From assembly GCA_007922195.1 (NCBI GenBank), contig ML682038.1, positions 6,022,689-6,086,688 on the forward strand: a DNA stretch of 64,000 bases, in the 5' to 3' direction. The translations under genes and the position numbers were made by a program. Each line of letters starts with the position of its first letter. Position 1 is the stretch's first letter. Source of the stretch: Podocnemis expansa. Taxonomy: Eukaryota > Chordata > Testudines > Podocnemididae. Shown here piece after piece: positions 25,147 to 37,432 of this stretch. The notes beneath the pieces were generated by a model, which did not search any database, had not been told where the DNA came from, and saw nothing but the letters and a program-made list of their open reading frames with translations.

Positions 25147-28100
25147 ATTCAGACTGTAAACTCTTCAAGGAAGAACTCTCTCATTCGAGTTTCTGTACAA
25201 TGCTCAGTTTGCCTGTCCTTAAATTAAAGGGATAATGTGAGATTTATCCAAAAGATGATAAAAATGAGAGAGCAAGGCATGAATCAGAACAGAATTTAAG
25301 TAGCCACTTAACATTAGGCACACACTTAAGTCCCAACCATTTAGAAAATCACATATTTAAATACTTTGCTGAATCAAAGTCATATAAACAATGCATATTT
25401 TTCTCATAATATTCAGATTATGAGACAAAATGGACAAAATGTGAGCACATGGATCACTACATGAAGTAGAAGGATGACTCCTACATTTAGGTGCTAAAAT
25501 TTGACAGCAATGCCACATGAACTAGTACTTCAAAGAGCAATAAATTAACTTTCAAGAAATGGCACATTAACAGAGCACTGTACCACTTAAAACACCCATT
25601 AGTTCTGTTGCATCTACCAAATTAAAACAGATATAAGCAAAATTTTCAATACCACCTGTTTCCTTTAAATGATAATTTGTTCCTCTGTTAAGAAACAACA
25701 AACTTCACCAACTAATTCAGTCAATATAACTTTTTCCTTAACACAAGTTTCTAATTTTTAGCCTTAGGGTACATTATGAAAAACACAAAATAATCAGCTC
25801 AGAAAAAAGAGATCACAAAAAAATGGTACCTAAAAAACTAAAACCACTATAGCCACTAGACATAAAAAGATACAGACACATTAAATTCAAAGTTACCCAT
25901 ATGGTATCTAATAATGAAATAGGATTTAATGTATAATGTAACAGCCATATATATATATATGTTTACTGCTCCCAATATCACAGTTGGCAAGAATTCTTGT
26001 ATAATTCCAGCTAATTTCATATAACTTCATTATTAAAATATCTGCTAATTTGACAGTGCAAAAGGCAAAATTAGCTATTTTGTATGGACACTATAGAAAA
26101 GTATTCTCTGGGCTGTCCCCAGAACAATCCTTTTTTAAAAGTATAAAGCTGCTATGGAAAACATTGAACAAAATGTCTGGTTTGCAATTTTGGAAAATGT
26201 ATCATTATTAACAACTTATACTTAGTGTTCTGCATGGGACCACAAATTATCTTCCCATTCAAGCTAATGAGAACTGGGACTGAGTACCAAAGTCCCTGTT
26301 CACCGAAAGATGCTAAACCATAAGATTTACTATTTTTCAGAAAAAGTTTAGGCCCTGTTTGAATAATGAATTGTAAATCTTATGCATTAAAAAAAAAAAG
26401 CTTGAAATATAACTTTTAGATTAACTAATTTTCTAAAAATTAGAAAGGAGTTCATAACAAGTTGCCTGCAAACATAAATATTATTGGTTGGAACCAGCTG
26501 TTGAACACAATTCAGGTCACATAAAAGATCTGTCCCGTAAAAACAGCAGCAAAATGAAACTAAAGTAAACAAACTGTCAAAGTGAGACCTGATGAAGTGA
26601 TATCCCCATAGCATAGGAGCAGGGACCCAAACCAGAAACAGGAGTATCACCCAAAGTAGTTAAGTTATATGCAGTATTCATGTATGTAATACTGCAGATA
26701 CTTAACAGCTAAGTTACAAACTAAACACAGCATAACAAACATGTTGCAGTTCCTAACATGCTGGTAAAATAGAGTAAAAACTAAGTTTTGCACCAACCTA
26801 TTGCAGTTTCAGTTAAAGGAACTAATATATCATCACACAACTCATGATTAGGGAAATCTACCCTTCTTTAAACCTTATGTATCTATAGATTTATCTATAG
26901 CTATACTCTGTGTAAAACCAATACCATATATAAAAACTTCTATGTTCTTTTGTGTTTGTATGGAGACTAGCACACTGTGGGTCCTACTAGGGAAGAAAAA
27001 ACAAAAAGTCTAAACCACTAAAACACAGTATAAAGATAGTAAAATCTGAACAGGCAAGGCATTCTAGGAAAGTTTAAGTTAAATCAAAGCTCTGCCAATA
27101 CAGGATCAGAGTGACATATGTTAGGAGAGGCTATGTGTACCGTACTTGCAATTAACAGCTGGTTTTGAAAAGAAACAAGCATGCAAAAACCATACAACTG
27201 AGGCTTATACTTATTAACGTAGGGCATCCCAGAAAGCTTTAACCAAGAAGAGAGTCAATGTCAAGAAAAAAACTAACATATGAACAAGATATCCAAATAA
27301 AAGGAACTTGCACTTAATTGTCCACTATAAAGTCATAGTTCAGCTATTTGTCTACAGGATTTTGAAATAAATCCTAGTTTCTGCCTCCAAAAAGCTGAAA
27401 AGATAGGGAAAACTGACTGCAGTGAAGCTGGGAATTTTCCCATGTACAGAAGAAAGGACAATATTTTAGTTTTCAAGGTGGGTTAGTTGTGGTTGGGGTT
27501 TTGGGGGGGGTATTTTTTTTGGCATCATGGGGAAGAGATGCAACCATATGCTGATTGCAGATAAAAGAAAGTATAGCACGCCCTGTATACAAATTCTTAT
27601 TTAATAGATCACAAACTAAAGAATAGACAAGTATTTGGGGGTAGATTATAGACACCTTCCCCTCCTCCCGAGTTTTGATCAGCACTAAATATAAATCAGA
27701 AGATGTTTCTAGCATTCTAAGTTTATCTTTTAGGATGCCCTTCCGAGCTGTATGTACAAGTAAAGCTGTTAAACTTACTGCACCTTACAATGAAAGTGCG
27801 AAATTAAAAAGTTAGAAATTTAATGTACTGAAACTGTCAAAAAATTTCTTATATCATACCTCACTTTCATTTCGTTTAACAGAATCTGATGTCAACTTTA
27901 GTGAATTATTGCATGTACAAGATTTGATTACGTTCTGTTACTTAAAGATAATAAAAGTGACACACACACACCCCACCACACACAGAGGAAAACGCAGGAA
28001 TTCAGTCATAGTGAGTACATGGATAATCTCAAGAGACTGGTACCGAAATGAATTTAAATCAAGTGTCATCTTACTACAAAGATTAAGATTTGCAAGCACA

Positions 28101-29149
28101 CACATCTTCATTGCTCAGGGGTTTAAAGTTCCCATTTTATAATTCATCTCTATTTAAAGTTCATTAAAAGGTTCTTATTTTTCACATGACTATTTAAGAG
28201 GTCAAAAAACAGGGAGTACATTTAATATAGAGCAAATACGTAATCATACAAACACTGATGTCAATGAGTAACTTATGGTAATCAAAGCTACTTCAAGTGG
28301 AAAGTGTCTGGAAAACTGGAATCTGCCCTTCTGCGCCAAAACTCTATACTACCCCCTCGCTTTGAAAGCCCAGTGGAGAGTAGAAGCTGCTGGCTGGGCA
28401 CCCAGCTCTGCAGACATTGGTGTGCCAGCAGCAGCACAGAAGTAAGGGTGGCATCATTATTTTTAACAGTAGACTTAGGATCCCACTGCCACCCTGGCTA
28501 ACAGCTCTAGCCCCGCAGCTTTACAGTTGGGAGAAGGGGGAAAGGAACCTGAGCCACCTCCTGTTGAGTTGGAGGAGGGAGGAAAACACAAGCAGAGGGG
28601 CTTTGACTGTCCCTTTTTATTCCCACCATCTCATTGTGCGCAACTCTTCTGCATGAGCCCCAGTCATTTGGGGCTGACAGCCAGAGCTCTCAAAAATAAA
28701 ATAAAACAAGCAGCTCATGCCTCTCTTTGGAGGTCCAGCCCATATTCTGAGACTTGCCGATTTAATGTAACCCTTACTTCGCTATCCCATGAGTTTATAT
28801 ATTTATGATGAACAGCACCTGCTCTCAGTCCTAGGGAAACTGTCTATGCTCATTAGTACTGAATCAACAATTACTGTCCTAACCCCAAAATTAGAGACAA
28901 CAGTGCGGTTTCTGAACAGATCGCTCTACAACTCAGGCATGTTACTGAAAAAATGATGAGTGACAAAAGGAAGTTAATATCACATTTACAGACTTAGCAG
29001 CCACGTTAGACTCAGTGCATCAATTAGCTCTACAGACACTGCTATGTCAGTAGGAGGTGTCCAAGATTTAACATGCCTAGTGGAGAACATGCACTGCAGT
29101 AAAATGCAGTTGTGTGAGCATCAATGGTTGTATTAGACTGGTTTTCATT

Positions 29150-29525
29150 CCAATCAGGAGTATGTCAGGGATGCATTCTCTCATCTATGTTATTTAATGT
29201 TCTACTAAACTAACTGATAACAAAAACTGACCGAGGTCAAAGTAGGAGGTGTAAATTTAAAGATTCATCTTTTGAGGTTCTGAGTATGTGAATCATATTG
29301 CCTGGCTTGAACAGACCATGAATCAACTGCAGCTAATATTGGAAAAGCTGCAAAAAAAAGATAGAATCTATAGCACTTAACATCAATGGTAATAAAACCA
29401 GACCAGGTTATGCATGTCTCTTTCAAAATGGAAATGAATGACCTCCTCAAGATGAGTGCAGATGACAAAGACACTGAACAGGTGGTTAGTTTTATCTGGA
29501 CAGCCAGCTGACAGCAGGACACTCT

Positions 29526-29562
<37 letters not shown>

Positions 29563-29757
29563 TCAAATCAATCTTGCCTCAATGGCAGTTCAGTGTCTTC
29601 AAAGACTTGTTAGGATGGCACTATACTTATGCAACAACTAAGTTACAAGTGTTCAACATGGCAGGGATGACAACTCTGTTATACAGACCAGAAACATGAT
29701 TGCTAAAAACTGCCGAGGAGAGGAAACTAGACAGTTTTCAGTGACAGAAGCTCTGGT
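29150..29757 (+). pseudogene. LINE reverse-transcriptase remnant, clade uncertain
   Basis: Plus-strand reading gives VCQGCILSSMLFNVLLN (a QGC-LS-LFN reverse transcriptase block), a decayed VNHIAWLEQ where the active-site block should be, and later LLYRPET and TAEERKLD, typical of the region after the polymerase. Stops and shifts interrupt it. A 29-base poly-A lies inside it (29,529-29,557). It is not obviously CR1. Confidence 0.5.
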
Positions 29758-29762
29758 GCATT

Positions 29763-30110
29763 CATAGAATATTAGGGTTGGAAGGGACCTCATGAGGTCA
29801 TCTAGTCCAATCTCCTGCTAAAAAGCATGACTACACCCACTAAATCATCACAGCCGGGCCTTAAAAGCTTCCAAAGATGGAGATTCCCCCCATCTCCCTA
29901 GGCAACCTATTCCAGCACTTCACCACCCTCTTAGCATGAAAGTTTTTCCTAATATCTAATCTAGACCTTCCCTACTGCAACTTGAGACCCTCATTCCTTC
30001 TTCTGTCATCTGCTACCACGAGAACAACCTAGCTCTGTCCTCTATAGAGCCCCTTCTTTGGGTAGAGTGTTGCTATCAAAATCTCCCTTTCAAGAAAGTC
30101 CTCTGAATTA
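29763..30110 (-). mobile_element. CR1 LINE 3' end
   Basis: Read on the plus strand it starts ATTCATAGAATATTAGGGTT and GGAAGGGACCTCATGAGGTC, the reverse complement of the CR1 tail, then runs backwards through 3' UTR-type sequence (CTAGGCAACCTATTCCAGCA). It abuts the end of the LINE remnant on the other strand. Confidence 0.85.
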
Positions 30111-31414
30111 CAGAAGCTGATCATGAACTGATTACAAATTGTTCTGTAATGTACTCATCATGTCCTTTAACATACAGATGTTACCTTGAAGAAAATGACC
30201 ATGTCACAATTCTTGCCTAGCTCAGGCCTGGGGTGGGGGGAAAGAGTCCAGCCCCAAACTGCTTCTTAGTTAAGGTCAACAATTGGAAAAGATGTCATTG
30301 TGAAAGCGTATAAAAGAATGAATTCCTTTAAGATGTTTAAGCACCGAGATCTAATCCTTTCAGGAGTATCTTGATCAAATGCTTATGAATGTTTGGTATC
30401 ATATAGGTATAGGAATTCCTTATTATGTATGATTTTTTGACATGTTTAGAGCAATTCTATAGAGATTTGGTAAAAACAAATTTATGGTTCAACTAGTGTT
30501 TGGTTATATGTTGTATTAATAATATTAATTCCAATGGATTCACATTGATGACCCACACACATCTCTCTGAAGCTTACCGGCAATGCCCTGAGGCATCCGG
30601 TTGCCTAATAACAAGCACATTCAGGAGTGATGTCCCTGGGAAAGATTACTTTATTAAATCAAATTCTGACCTTTTTGTAGCTTACATGGGCAGCATGTTT
30701 CCATTCTGTGTACACTCAAATCAACTGCCCCCACACAGTTCTAAGCCTTCTTCAAACAAACCCTAATACATCCCCCACCCTGTTCTTAAAACCACTGCAT
30801 TAACCAAAATATACTAAACACAAATATTAACGTATCATTCAAATACACTTTGCAATACAAAGTCATTTCAACAACTATTCCATGACCCTAATACTAGCAT
30901 ACATATTTCCTCCGCAAGTCATCACCTAGATTTGAACCTAACCTTCACATGCCAGCAAAGATCTCTTCACTTCAGCTATAGGTATAACTGGGGAGAGAGG
31001 CATGCTGTAATCCTCTATGAAGAGGAGACAACTACTCGTGAGCTAGCACTAGAATCTTCACTAAGGTATTCCAGATTTCTATTCCTGACTCTGGGGGGGA
31101 AGTATTGGCCAGTGGTTTAAACAAAGCCCAACGTACTGATGCTCCTGAGTTGGCTGCTAAACCTGGAATCTTAAAGCAGTTGCTTCTACAACTCCAGCAA
31201 AAGGACCATTTTCACTAGCGTCAAGGCAGTAACAGATTCAAATATCTCTGGTTGTTGGGTGCTAATCATTAGAGAGGGAAGAGAACCACACATCTCCTTG
31301 AGGAACCCAGACTAATTTGGCATACTCCACCTAAAAAGACTAGCAACATGGATGGTACTTGGGTCTGTCACAGCAGAGATCCGAGTTTCATTCCCAACTC
31401 TGCCTGATGTAACC

Positions 31415-31742
31415 TTGCCTAATCTCTCAGTTACATTATAGCTGTACAGTATATGACATAGTTATACCTCCCTAAAATAGAGGTATGAGGTCTTGGTGAG
31501 TAAGAATCCAAAGTATACAGAAATTTTGAAAGCAATCAGTAGAAGAGCTTGGATTAGCACACCTTCCCTGAAGCTACAGGGTATTGTACACAACCCTACT
31601 TCTTCTACTGACAGCTTTTAACACTTCTGTATGCTTTGGAACCCTTGCTCACTAAAACCTCATGCCTCTGTTTTTGGGAAGGTATAACAGTCACATGTTG
31701 CACAGCTAATCTACAATAATGTGAATGTGAGAGAGAAAGATT
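31415..31742. repeat. Imperfect palindrome, arms about 120-130 bp
   Basis: The left arm (about 31,415-31,548; with GAGGTATGAGG, GGTGAGTAAG and CCAAAGTATACAGAA) is the reverse complement, with scattered mismatches, of the right arm (about 31,598-31,742; with TTCTGTATGCTTTGG, CTTGCTCAC and CCTCATGCCTC). The loop is about 50 bp. It is probably a foldback MITE; the family is not recognised. Confidence 0.75.
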
Positions 31743-32524
31743 TTATTGGTCATGAAGGAATGATGTGACACACCTGCAAGATGAATTACAAGCAGATCTC
31801 TTACCTCCTTACAATACTACCTTTACAAATCCATCTGTGATGCACTAAACTATAGAAAGCTTCACCAAGAATAGCAAGCTGTTTCTTTAGACTGTCTATT
31901 TTGTACAAGGGACAGACTGCATACACAGAAAATGCTTTGTGACATTTACATAATCACTCACTTTCTGCACTTTCACTGATCATCTGTTTCCATTCAATTA
32001 TGACATGAATATTAAATTGTGGTAGGAACCCATACAACGAAACCAAATGTAAGTTTGTGTGTGCTACAGCTATAGCCTCACAAAGGATTTTAAAAGCAAT
32101 ATATATTTTAAAAACCCTTCTTGTACATGATTAATATAATGTACAACCATTAATTTTTGCATAATTTGTTACTGCAATGTAATTATTTTACTATCTACTA
32201 AAAATACACAACACTAAGAAGGCGCTGAGTGTATTCACTATTTTAGCCTATTATCCTTTTATAACCAGAAAAGAACACAAACTTTCAAGCATGATACAAC
32301 AATAGATTTAAACAGATGCTATATGCTTATCCCAGCTCTTTGTCCAATTTCATTTAGCTGAGCAATATACATACACACACATTAAAAGGGAGATCAATTT
32401 TTAAAGTTTCTCAGCTTGGTACCTATCATATGGACACATTCCACCAAAATCAGGCCCTGTTACTCTATGAGGTTTCATGCTACCAGCATTTGCTAGATAA
32501 CTTGTGCCTAACAGACACATAACT

Positions 32525-32650
32525 TCATGTATGCAGTATTGTTGTAGTTTTGTAATTCCCAAGATATTAGAGAGATAAAGTGAATCTTTTATTGAACCAA
32601 ATTTTGTTAGTGAGATAGACAATCTTTCAAAGGATATCACCTCACCCATC
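32525..32650 (-). repeat. Dispersed repeat fragment (family also at 11.1 and 54.5 kb)
   Basis: GATATTAGAGAGATAAAGTG, CTTTTATTGAACCAAATTTT and GTTAGTGAGATAGACAATC are the reverse-orientation counterpart of the blocks at 54,560-54,660. Confidence 0.55.
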
Positions 32651-32848
32651 TTCTCTAATAGAACTTCATGCTGAATTTCACAGTACTTAGTTCGAATAGC
32701 TTGTCCCAGCAGCGAACAGTGATCACTTCATGTGCTATATTTTTATGGCAGGAATCATTTTCATCATATTTCTGCAATAACACTCCCAAGCATAAAACGA
32801 GAAGTACCTCCTCTATTTATCCCTCCCCACTGTATGCCCTTAATGATG

Positions 32849-32851
32849 TAT

Positions 32852-32882
<31 letters not shown>

Positions 32883-32914
32883 TCTTCACTCCCCCCCCCG
32901 CCCCCCCCCCCACT
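32849..32914. repeat. Poly-A followed by poly-C
   Basis: About 28 A residues, a short TCATTCTTCACT spacer, then two C runs. Simple sequence that creates a chance 133-codon frame. Confidence 0.9.
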
Positions 32915-34079
32915 GAATATGCTGGAAGGGCAGGATTAACTGTAGTGCTGGTATCAGGACTTAATATTTCAGCATTTCACGTGCAGGGCTTAAGTAGTGA
33001 TGATCTTCAAAGCCTCAGACTTAATCTTGGTTTTAAATGGAAAATTTCAGATATTTTTACTTCCGGAAATCTACCAGTAAAAAGCAGAAACATGACTTGG
33101 AAATTTGACATGACGAGTTTCTCTAAAGTTTAAGAGGTAACCTAATTCCAAGTCAGATCATGAATGGTAAATGCCTGATTATCAGCATGCAGTTGTAATA
33201 GCAAGGAGCTGAAGTGTTTCTGAATCCTGAAGGACCAAGTTGTGGTAACAGAACCAAGCTTCAGTATCCTTAGCTATTTTTATTCATTCATGATAAAAGT
33301 ACCCAATTGGCTAGTTGGCACTGTGAAGAAAAGGTTTGTTACTTGCAGAAATATGCCTTTTAACCCCCCCTGAGTTTCCGTGACTTTATTTCACACTTGT
33401 ATGATGTAACTTTTGCTGATGTTAGAGTTATGAGGCTAAAGACTGTAGCTAAGATTTATTCAAAAGATTTTCAATGTAGAAAACTCTGGAAAGATTTAAA
33501 TGCAAAAACAGATTGTGTATTAAAATTTTCATGCCCCTGGAACACTGACTGGAGCTCATTTCCCACAAATTAAAGTCTTGCTCTCACAGAACTTAAAATT
33601 ACCAGAGGAAACTTATGGTAAGACGACAAGGCCAAACAGCTTTACAAGCTAGAAAACTTTCAATTTGGCAAGCCTATACATTTGACATTGTTAATGTTCA
33701 TCAGTATAATATAGAGAATGGAGGTGAAAATTAAGACTTTAGGTAGTAATACAATTTCCTGCTTCAGTGCTCCTAAAACTAGTTCCATGTTGATGCTACA
33801 ATATTCATATTTTTATGATAAAGCTCACATTACCAGCTTCAAAAAGACAGTACCCTTAAGTGAATAGATCCAGAGAATGATGCATCTCTCAAAACTTCAA
33901 GAACACCCCTAAACTGACTGGATGATTTTCAGAGAATTGACTGCTAATGGAACAATTTACCAAAGGTCATGGAAGAATCTCCATTGTGAGCAACTTTAAA
34001 ATCCAGGTTGATGGTTTTTCTAAAAGATATGCTCTAGGAATTTATTTTCAGGAACTTCTATGGAGTGTGCTATAAAAGA

Positions 34080-34100
34080 GATTAGATTAGATTAGATTAA
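34080..34100 (+). repeat. GATTA pentanucleotide microsatellite
   Basis: Four tandem GATTA units. Confidence 0.9.
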
Positions 34101-35080
34101 TCACAATGTCCCCTTTTGGCCTTAACCTATGAAAATAGCGACCATTGTAATTTGTCCAAAATTGTTACTCAGGGGCTCTCTCCATGGAGAAATTTATTGC
34201 AATAACTATTACAGAATATTTACCTGAAACTACATACTATTCAGGAATCAAAGTCATTTTATTTTGGAATGATTTGAGAGTCCATGTTGGATACTATTAC
34301 AGAATACTACCATAATAGCTATTCTGTTCTGTTTCCCAATTTAGGCAATGCCTTATAGATCATGTCTATCATTTGCTGGGTTGTGTACAATAAGTTAGTG
34401 ATCTCAGTGCAGTTCCTAGCAGACCCATATCTGCTTCATAAAAGCCAACATCACAACTGGCACGTTTGTTGGCACTCAATAAAGGGTCAAGGACTAAAGG
34501 GAAATGGAGACTGGCATCACACATGGACATGCTCCCCACAAGCGATAGTTGGCACCACAATACTGACTGGCAAGAAAGGGTGGAGAAACTTGCACTGCCA
34601 ATTTCCTGTATTGTTCACTTTTTCATAGATAAGAGACTTTGGTCTCCAACATTATCTATGTGGCATCTTTCCTGGGTACTAAATTCACAAAAAATAGAAT
34701 CTGCTGCCCCTTTTTAAAAAAAGTAACTTTGGCAATCTTTGCTCATCATTCCAGAGAGCTGTCAGAATCAGCAAAAGAGTGTTGCCAACTCATGATTTTG
34801 TCATAATTATTGTTTTCCTTAAAACCCCAAATCCTGGAACTGATGATTTCCACCTTTGTTTTTAAAGGCAGTAAGTTTCTAGTTCTCATGACTGTAAGGA
34901 AAGTTTAAAAATGCATCCAGTGCACTCTAATGATTAAAAAAGCAGAAGACAAATAAAAAAAAACACCAAATCTATTATCTGAACATAATTACATGATTTT
35001 TGAACATTTGAGTTTGGCAATACTACAGAAGAACCTGCCTCAGCATTTTTTTTCTTGTAAATTGAACAGCGTGGAGGAAT

Positions 35081-35671
35081 TCTGTGGCTGAGGCCTAACA
35101 GTGCGCCGAGGCATAGCAGCATTGAGACACAGATAGCTTAGTAGGCCTGGTGGGGGGAAGAAGCTGCAGTTTCTCTAGCATGCCTGGAAGAAGGCCAGTA
35201 TAAACAACTAACTGACAAGGTATGCTGTAGAGAGCTTCACTGTGTCTGTATCCATGCTTCAAGGACAAGCTGTGTACTGAAATTTGGAGATGGAGAAGGT
35301 GTTTGGATTTGCTTGCAGAATTCTAAAAGGTCAGTCTACCCCAGATGAAAGAAAACCCGTTTAGGCCAGCTCTATGGCAAGGCCAGAGGCCTGTGGTGTA
35401 TGTGAATTATTATTGGCGGTTATGTGGGGTAAGTCAGGTCAAAAGAAGGGGCTGTAATTGGGGGAAATTTTAATGCAAAAAGGATGGACCTAGAATTTAA
35501 TTGGCTATACAGCAATCGATTATGCTTTATAATAAGATGTAGTATGTCACTATATAAGAATAATGTACACTATTCTTGGGGCTCTTGCCCTTGGGCCCAC
35601 AGATGTGTAGAATAAAGCTCCACTCCTCGCTAAGTTTGTGGGCCCCACTCACTGAGAATTCCTCTACAACA
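35081..35671 (+). mobile_element. Possible solo LTR of an endogenous retroelement
   Basis: A stretch of about 590 bp from TGTGGCTGAGG to CTCTACAACA, with TG...CA ends, a TATA-like CTATATAAGA at 35,551, and AATAAAGC about 60 bp later, the spacing of a U3-R-U5 layout. No coding sequence follows and no convincing target duplication was read. A shorter start at 35,392 (TGTGGTGT) is also possible. Confidence 0.4.
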
Positions 35672-35872
35672 GCTATCAAGAAAGGACATTGTACTTCTAA
35701 AATGTTTTAGCCATTAAATTTTGCAGTCAGCTAACTAACATTAGACACCCTGTGTTCCTGTTATTTATGCCTTCTTCTCTGCCAATCAACATGCCTTTCT
35801 TTCTCTTCCACATTGCAATATAGAATATGAACTCTCCCCATTCCCCCACAAAGACAGACAGACAGAATGGAT

Positions 35873-36482
35873 TTCCAAAGGGATAGCTGTGTTAGTCTAG
35901 TCCAGCAAAAAAAACCCAACCAACCAAACAAAAAAACAAAACAAAACCAAGGAGTCATGTGGCACTTAAAGACTAACAAATTTGTTTTTCACATGAGCTT
36001 TCATGGGAAAAATCCCACTTCGTCAGATGCTTTGAAGATGGGTGAACTTACAGAATGGAATGAAAATAAATGCAAGGGGGGTGTAAAACATAGGATCAGG
36101 TCATACAGTAACAGCAAATCAGAGAAGTTGTTAGGTTCAAACCCTGGGAAGCCTGAAGTCAAATTACCTTTTGTAATGGGAAAAGAACCCATAGTCTCGA
36201 TGCAGGATTGAATCAAAAATTTGACTTCAGGCTTCCCAGGGTTTGAACCTAACAACTGCTCTGATTTGCTGTTACTGTATGACCTGATCCTATGTTTTAC
36301 ACCCCCTTTCATTTATTTTCATTCCATTCTGTAAGTTCACCCATCTTCGAAGCATCTGATGAAGTGCAATTTTTCTCCCACAAAAGTTCATGTGAAAAAT
36401 AAATCTGTTAGTCTCTAAGTGACACATGACTCCTTGTTTGTTTTTTTTTGCTAAACAGAATGGATGGCTGACTTCTCTGGAA
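35873..36482. mobile_element. Full foldback element (long hairpin, nearly perfect arms)
   Basis: The left arm core (35,949-36,165) is the reverse complement of the right arm core (36,218-36,437). The innermost 56 bp differ at one base, and the next hundred or so bases outward at only a handful. The loop is 52 bp. Ends are TTCCAAAGGGATAGCTGTGT on the left and a degraded counterpart ending CTCTGGAA on the right. Both strands encode the same meaningless 28-residue stretch, which confirms the palindrome. An 11-bp repeat ACAGAATGGAT occurs at 35,862-35,872 and 36,455-36,465; its status as a target duplication is uncertain because the second copy may lie inside the degraded right end. Confidence 0.85.
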
Positions 36483-37028
36483 TGACTTTTAAAGTGAATC
36501 TTGACACATTAATTCAGCACATCAGCAGTTAAAATAGTTGACATTTAAATTATTCTATGTTTGTTTTTTCAGTATCACAATAAATAAGTTCTTCATATAA
36601 ATTAAAGCTATTACTTCACTCTGTCCCTGAGGACTAGGGAAACAGTACTGCACTGACTACTTGTAGAAGGAAAACTTCACAGACACAAGGGGTATTAACT
36701 TACGAGGTAACATAAAAGGCTAAATGCTAAACAAAACACTGCAAATTCCAAATTATATAGAGATCCCCAAATTGATGCTATTGTCTGAAATTTGTTCATC
36801 AATCATTTCCAGTGGCCCTCGTCACCAACTTCTCAATCAGCAAATTAAAAACATCTGTACACAACATGCTTGCCAAACACGCTTATTACTACTTGAACAG
36901 GTTAGACTTGGCGCTTTCTTGCAATAAATTTCAAATCTCTATTTTCTCGTTTGAGATTATATTTAACCACTTCACAAAAGTCCTTGGTTATGACCAAGGA
37001 TAATGCCTAAAATGTTTAAAAACTATTT

Positions 37029-37432
37029 CAGTGGTTCCCAGCCTGTGGTCCGGGGACACCTAGGGGTCCACAGACATGTTGCAGGGGCTACGTGGAGCCT
37101 CTCTCTACTTGGACCAGAATCAGGCTACAGCTCTGATGCTCCCCACCAGGCGTGCCTCTCCTCACCCATGGCTGGATCCTGGCAGGGGGATGGGGCTGCG
37201 GCAGCTCCCTGGCAGGGGCAAGGGCCCATAGCTGCCGCGGCTCAGCTCCCCAGCAGCATGGGCCATGATGGCAGCAGCACCGCTCGCAAGCTATCCCAGT
37301 AGTGCCACCAGAGTGGTGCAGGCGAGACCCTGCCCGTGTGGGCCAGGTTACATAATCAGTCAGGGGGGTCACAAAGATTTTTTTTTTTTGTTAAAAAGCG
37401 GTCCCCAGTCCGAAAAAGGTTGGGAACCACTG
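37029..37432. mobile_element. hAT-type element, 404 bp, GC-rich interior
   Basis: Termini CAGTGGTTCCCAGCC and GGTTGGGAACCACTG are inverted repeats. The interior is GC-rich near the middle (GGCAGGGGCAAGGGCCC) and has a poly-T at 37,379-37,389. The flanking 8-mers AACTATTT and TGCTAGGT match at only 4 positions, so the target duplication is degraded. Confidence 0.75.

Noticed and set aside
29529..29557. Poly-A tract suggesting a processed pseudogene
   Set aside because: No host coding sequence lies upstream. The neighbouring frames are a LINE remnant that continues on both sides of the tract.
32732..33133. 133-codon plus-strand frame with poly-lysine
   Set aside because: It is created by reading through poly-A and poly-C tracts.
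35867..36312. Two overlapping frames of 114 and 103 codons on opposite strands sharing one peptide stretch
   Set aside because: The shared peptide is the result of the perfect inverted repeat, not of a gene.
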